Origin: a virus
Reading direction: 5' to 3' (one strand)
Virus record (IMG/VR): IMGVR_UViG_3300024329_000055
Span: 1 to 24,456 of that record
Length of the DNA: 24,456 nt
The notes below the pieces were generated by a model. The model had not been told where the DNA came from and searched no databases. It saw only the letters and a program-made list of their open reading frames with translations. A program made the position numbers and the translations under genes. Position 1 is the stretch's first letter. The number at the start of each line of letters is the position of its first letter. Shown one piece after another: positions 23,908-24,456 of this stretch.

Positions 23908-24239
23908 TTTTTATTTTTATGTATTTGGTCAAAATTTTCTAATACCTTGTTTGCCTCTTTTAAATCTTCAAGGTGTGTTTTTTTACTTAACAAGTCTTGC
24001 TCTTTTAATTCGTTTTCAAGTTTATTAAATTTATGTTTTGATATTAATTCCATAACCTTAAAAGGTAATTGAATAAGTAAGTAGACAAACCCAACAATAC
24101 CAAAGTAAGTTTTTAAATTGTCATCAATATCTTTAAAGAAATCAATGTTAGATATAGCCATTATATCCATCAAATTTAATCCCCACATAGCCAAGCTAAA
24201 TTTTTCTAAGTACCAAAAAAATAATTTTATATTAAACAT
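23904..24239 (-). CDS. Small membrane protein with C-terminal coiled coil (111 aa)
   Basis: Starts directly after the TAA of the upstream gene and overlaps the endolysin start as ATGA. Hydrophobic N-terminal stretch (LFFWYLEKFSLAMWGL, ~6-21) and a clear TM segment around 44-64 (YFGIVGFVYLLIQLPF), followed by a charged Lys/Glu coiled coil to the end. Topology and position suggest a holin, antiholin or inner-membrane spanin component. No family motif is recognised. Confidence 0.62.
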   Translation of the reverse strand: MFNIKLFFWYLEKFSLAMWGLNLMDIMAISNIDFFKDIDDNLKTYFGIVGFVYLLIQLPFKVMELISKHKFNKLENELKEQDLLSKKTHLEDLKEANKVLENFDQIHKNKK

Positions 24240-24456
24240 TTTACATTTCAGTTGTTATTGGTGGTGGAACTTCTGCATTTCTAGGAAATCCATAGAACTG
24301 ATGTGCTGAAGCATCACCTGGGTAAACCTCATTACTTCCGAAGTCTAAGTCATCTGTACTCATGACATCATAAGCCCATCCTGGGTAGTATACAGGATTT
24401 TCAGGATCTGTTGTTTTAGCAGGGTCTATAACCTTACCAATATTAACAACTGCCTT
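24240..24456 (-). CDS. C-terminal end of a virion-type protein, N-terminus beyond window
   Basis: An open frame of 71 codons entering from the right edge and ending at the TAA 24242-24240, immediately before the next ATG. The translated end contains VVNIGKVIDP, NPVYYPGWAYDVMST, DDLDFGSNEVYPGD and HQFYGFPRN, then a Pro-rich tail (EVPPPITTEM). No transmembrane segment. The coding call rests on the tight spacing and protein-like composition; the product is unknown, and a structural or tail role is only a guess from the neighbourhood. Confidence 0.6.

Overview
This window is part of a tailed-phage (or prophage) late-gene region. It is AT-rich, and every supported gene lies on the minus strand, so transcription runs from the right end to the left. 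Several features point to a Bacteroidetes (Flavobacteriia-type) host. Starts lack Shine-Dalgarno sequences and are preceded by A/T-rich leaders. Five intergenic gaps carry a TAnnTTTG box, the Bacteroidetes -7 promoter element. The structural proteins resemble families known from marine flavobacterial podoviruses and crAss-like phages; this placement comes from recognised motifs and gene order, not from a database search.

Layout in transcription order (right to left). (1) 24456-22887: the end of a virion-like gene, then a compact lysis cassette of overlapping genes: a small membrane protein, an M15-type endolysin, a second small membrane protein and a holin-like protein. (2) 22852-21947: a virion protein with its own promoter, followed by an unusual array of three identical bulged hairpins (21853-21941) and an intrinsic terminator. 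(3) 21783-18511: packaging genes: a 76-aa protein, a GroES-like protein, a possible 41-aa ORF, a terminase small subunit candidate and the large terminase. (4) 18510-12633: head genes: portal, scaffold, major capsid protein, terminator, and a 249-aa conserved protein with its own terminator. (5) 12538-4516: connector and tail genes: two ring/adaptor proteins, a very large tail/nozzle protein interrupted by an in-frame TAA, a 51-aa ORF, a Cys-rich repeat protein and a conserved tail protein. (6) 4472-1: a cupin protein, then three ejection proteins analogous in order to T7 gp14/gp15/gp16, the last running off the left edge.

Together the genes cover lysis, DNA packaging, capsid assembly, tail assembly and DNA ejection. 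No replication, integration, tRNA or CRISPR features are visible. The two points most worth a second look are the hairpin array at 21853-21941, which would be transcribed just ahead of a terminator and the packaging genes, and the in-frame TAA at 8012-8014. That stop splits what looks like one 1562-codon tail gene, and the 55 codons after it are coding-like but contain no ATG, GTG or TTG start.
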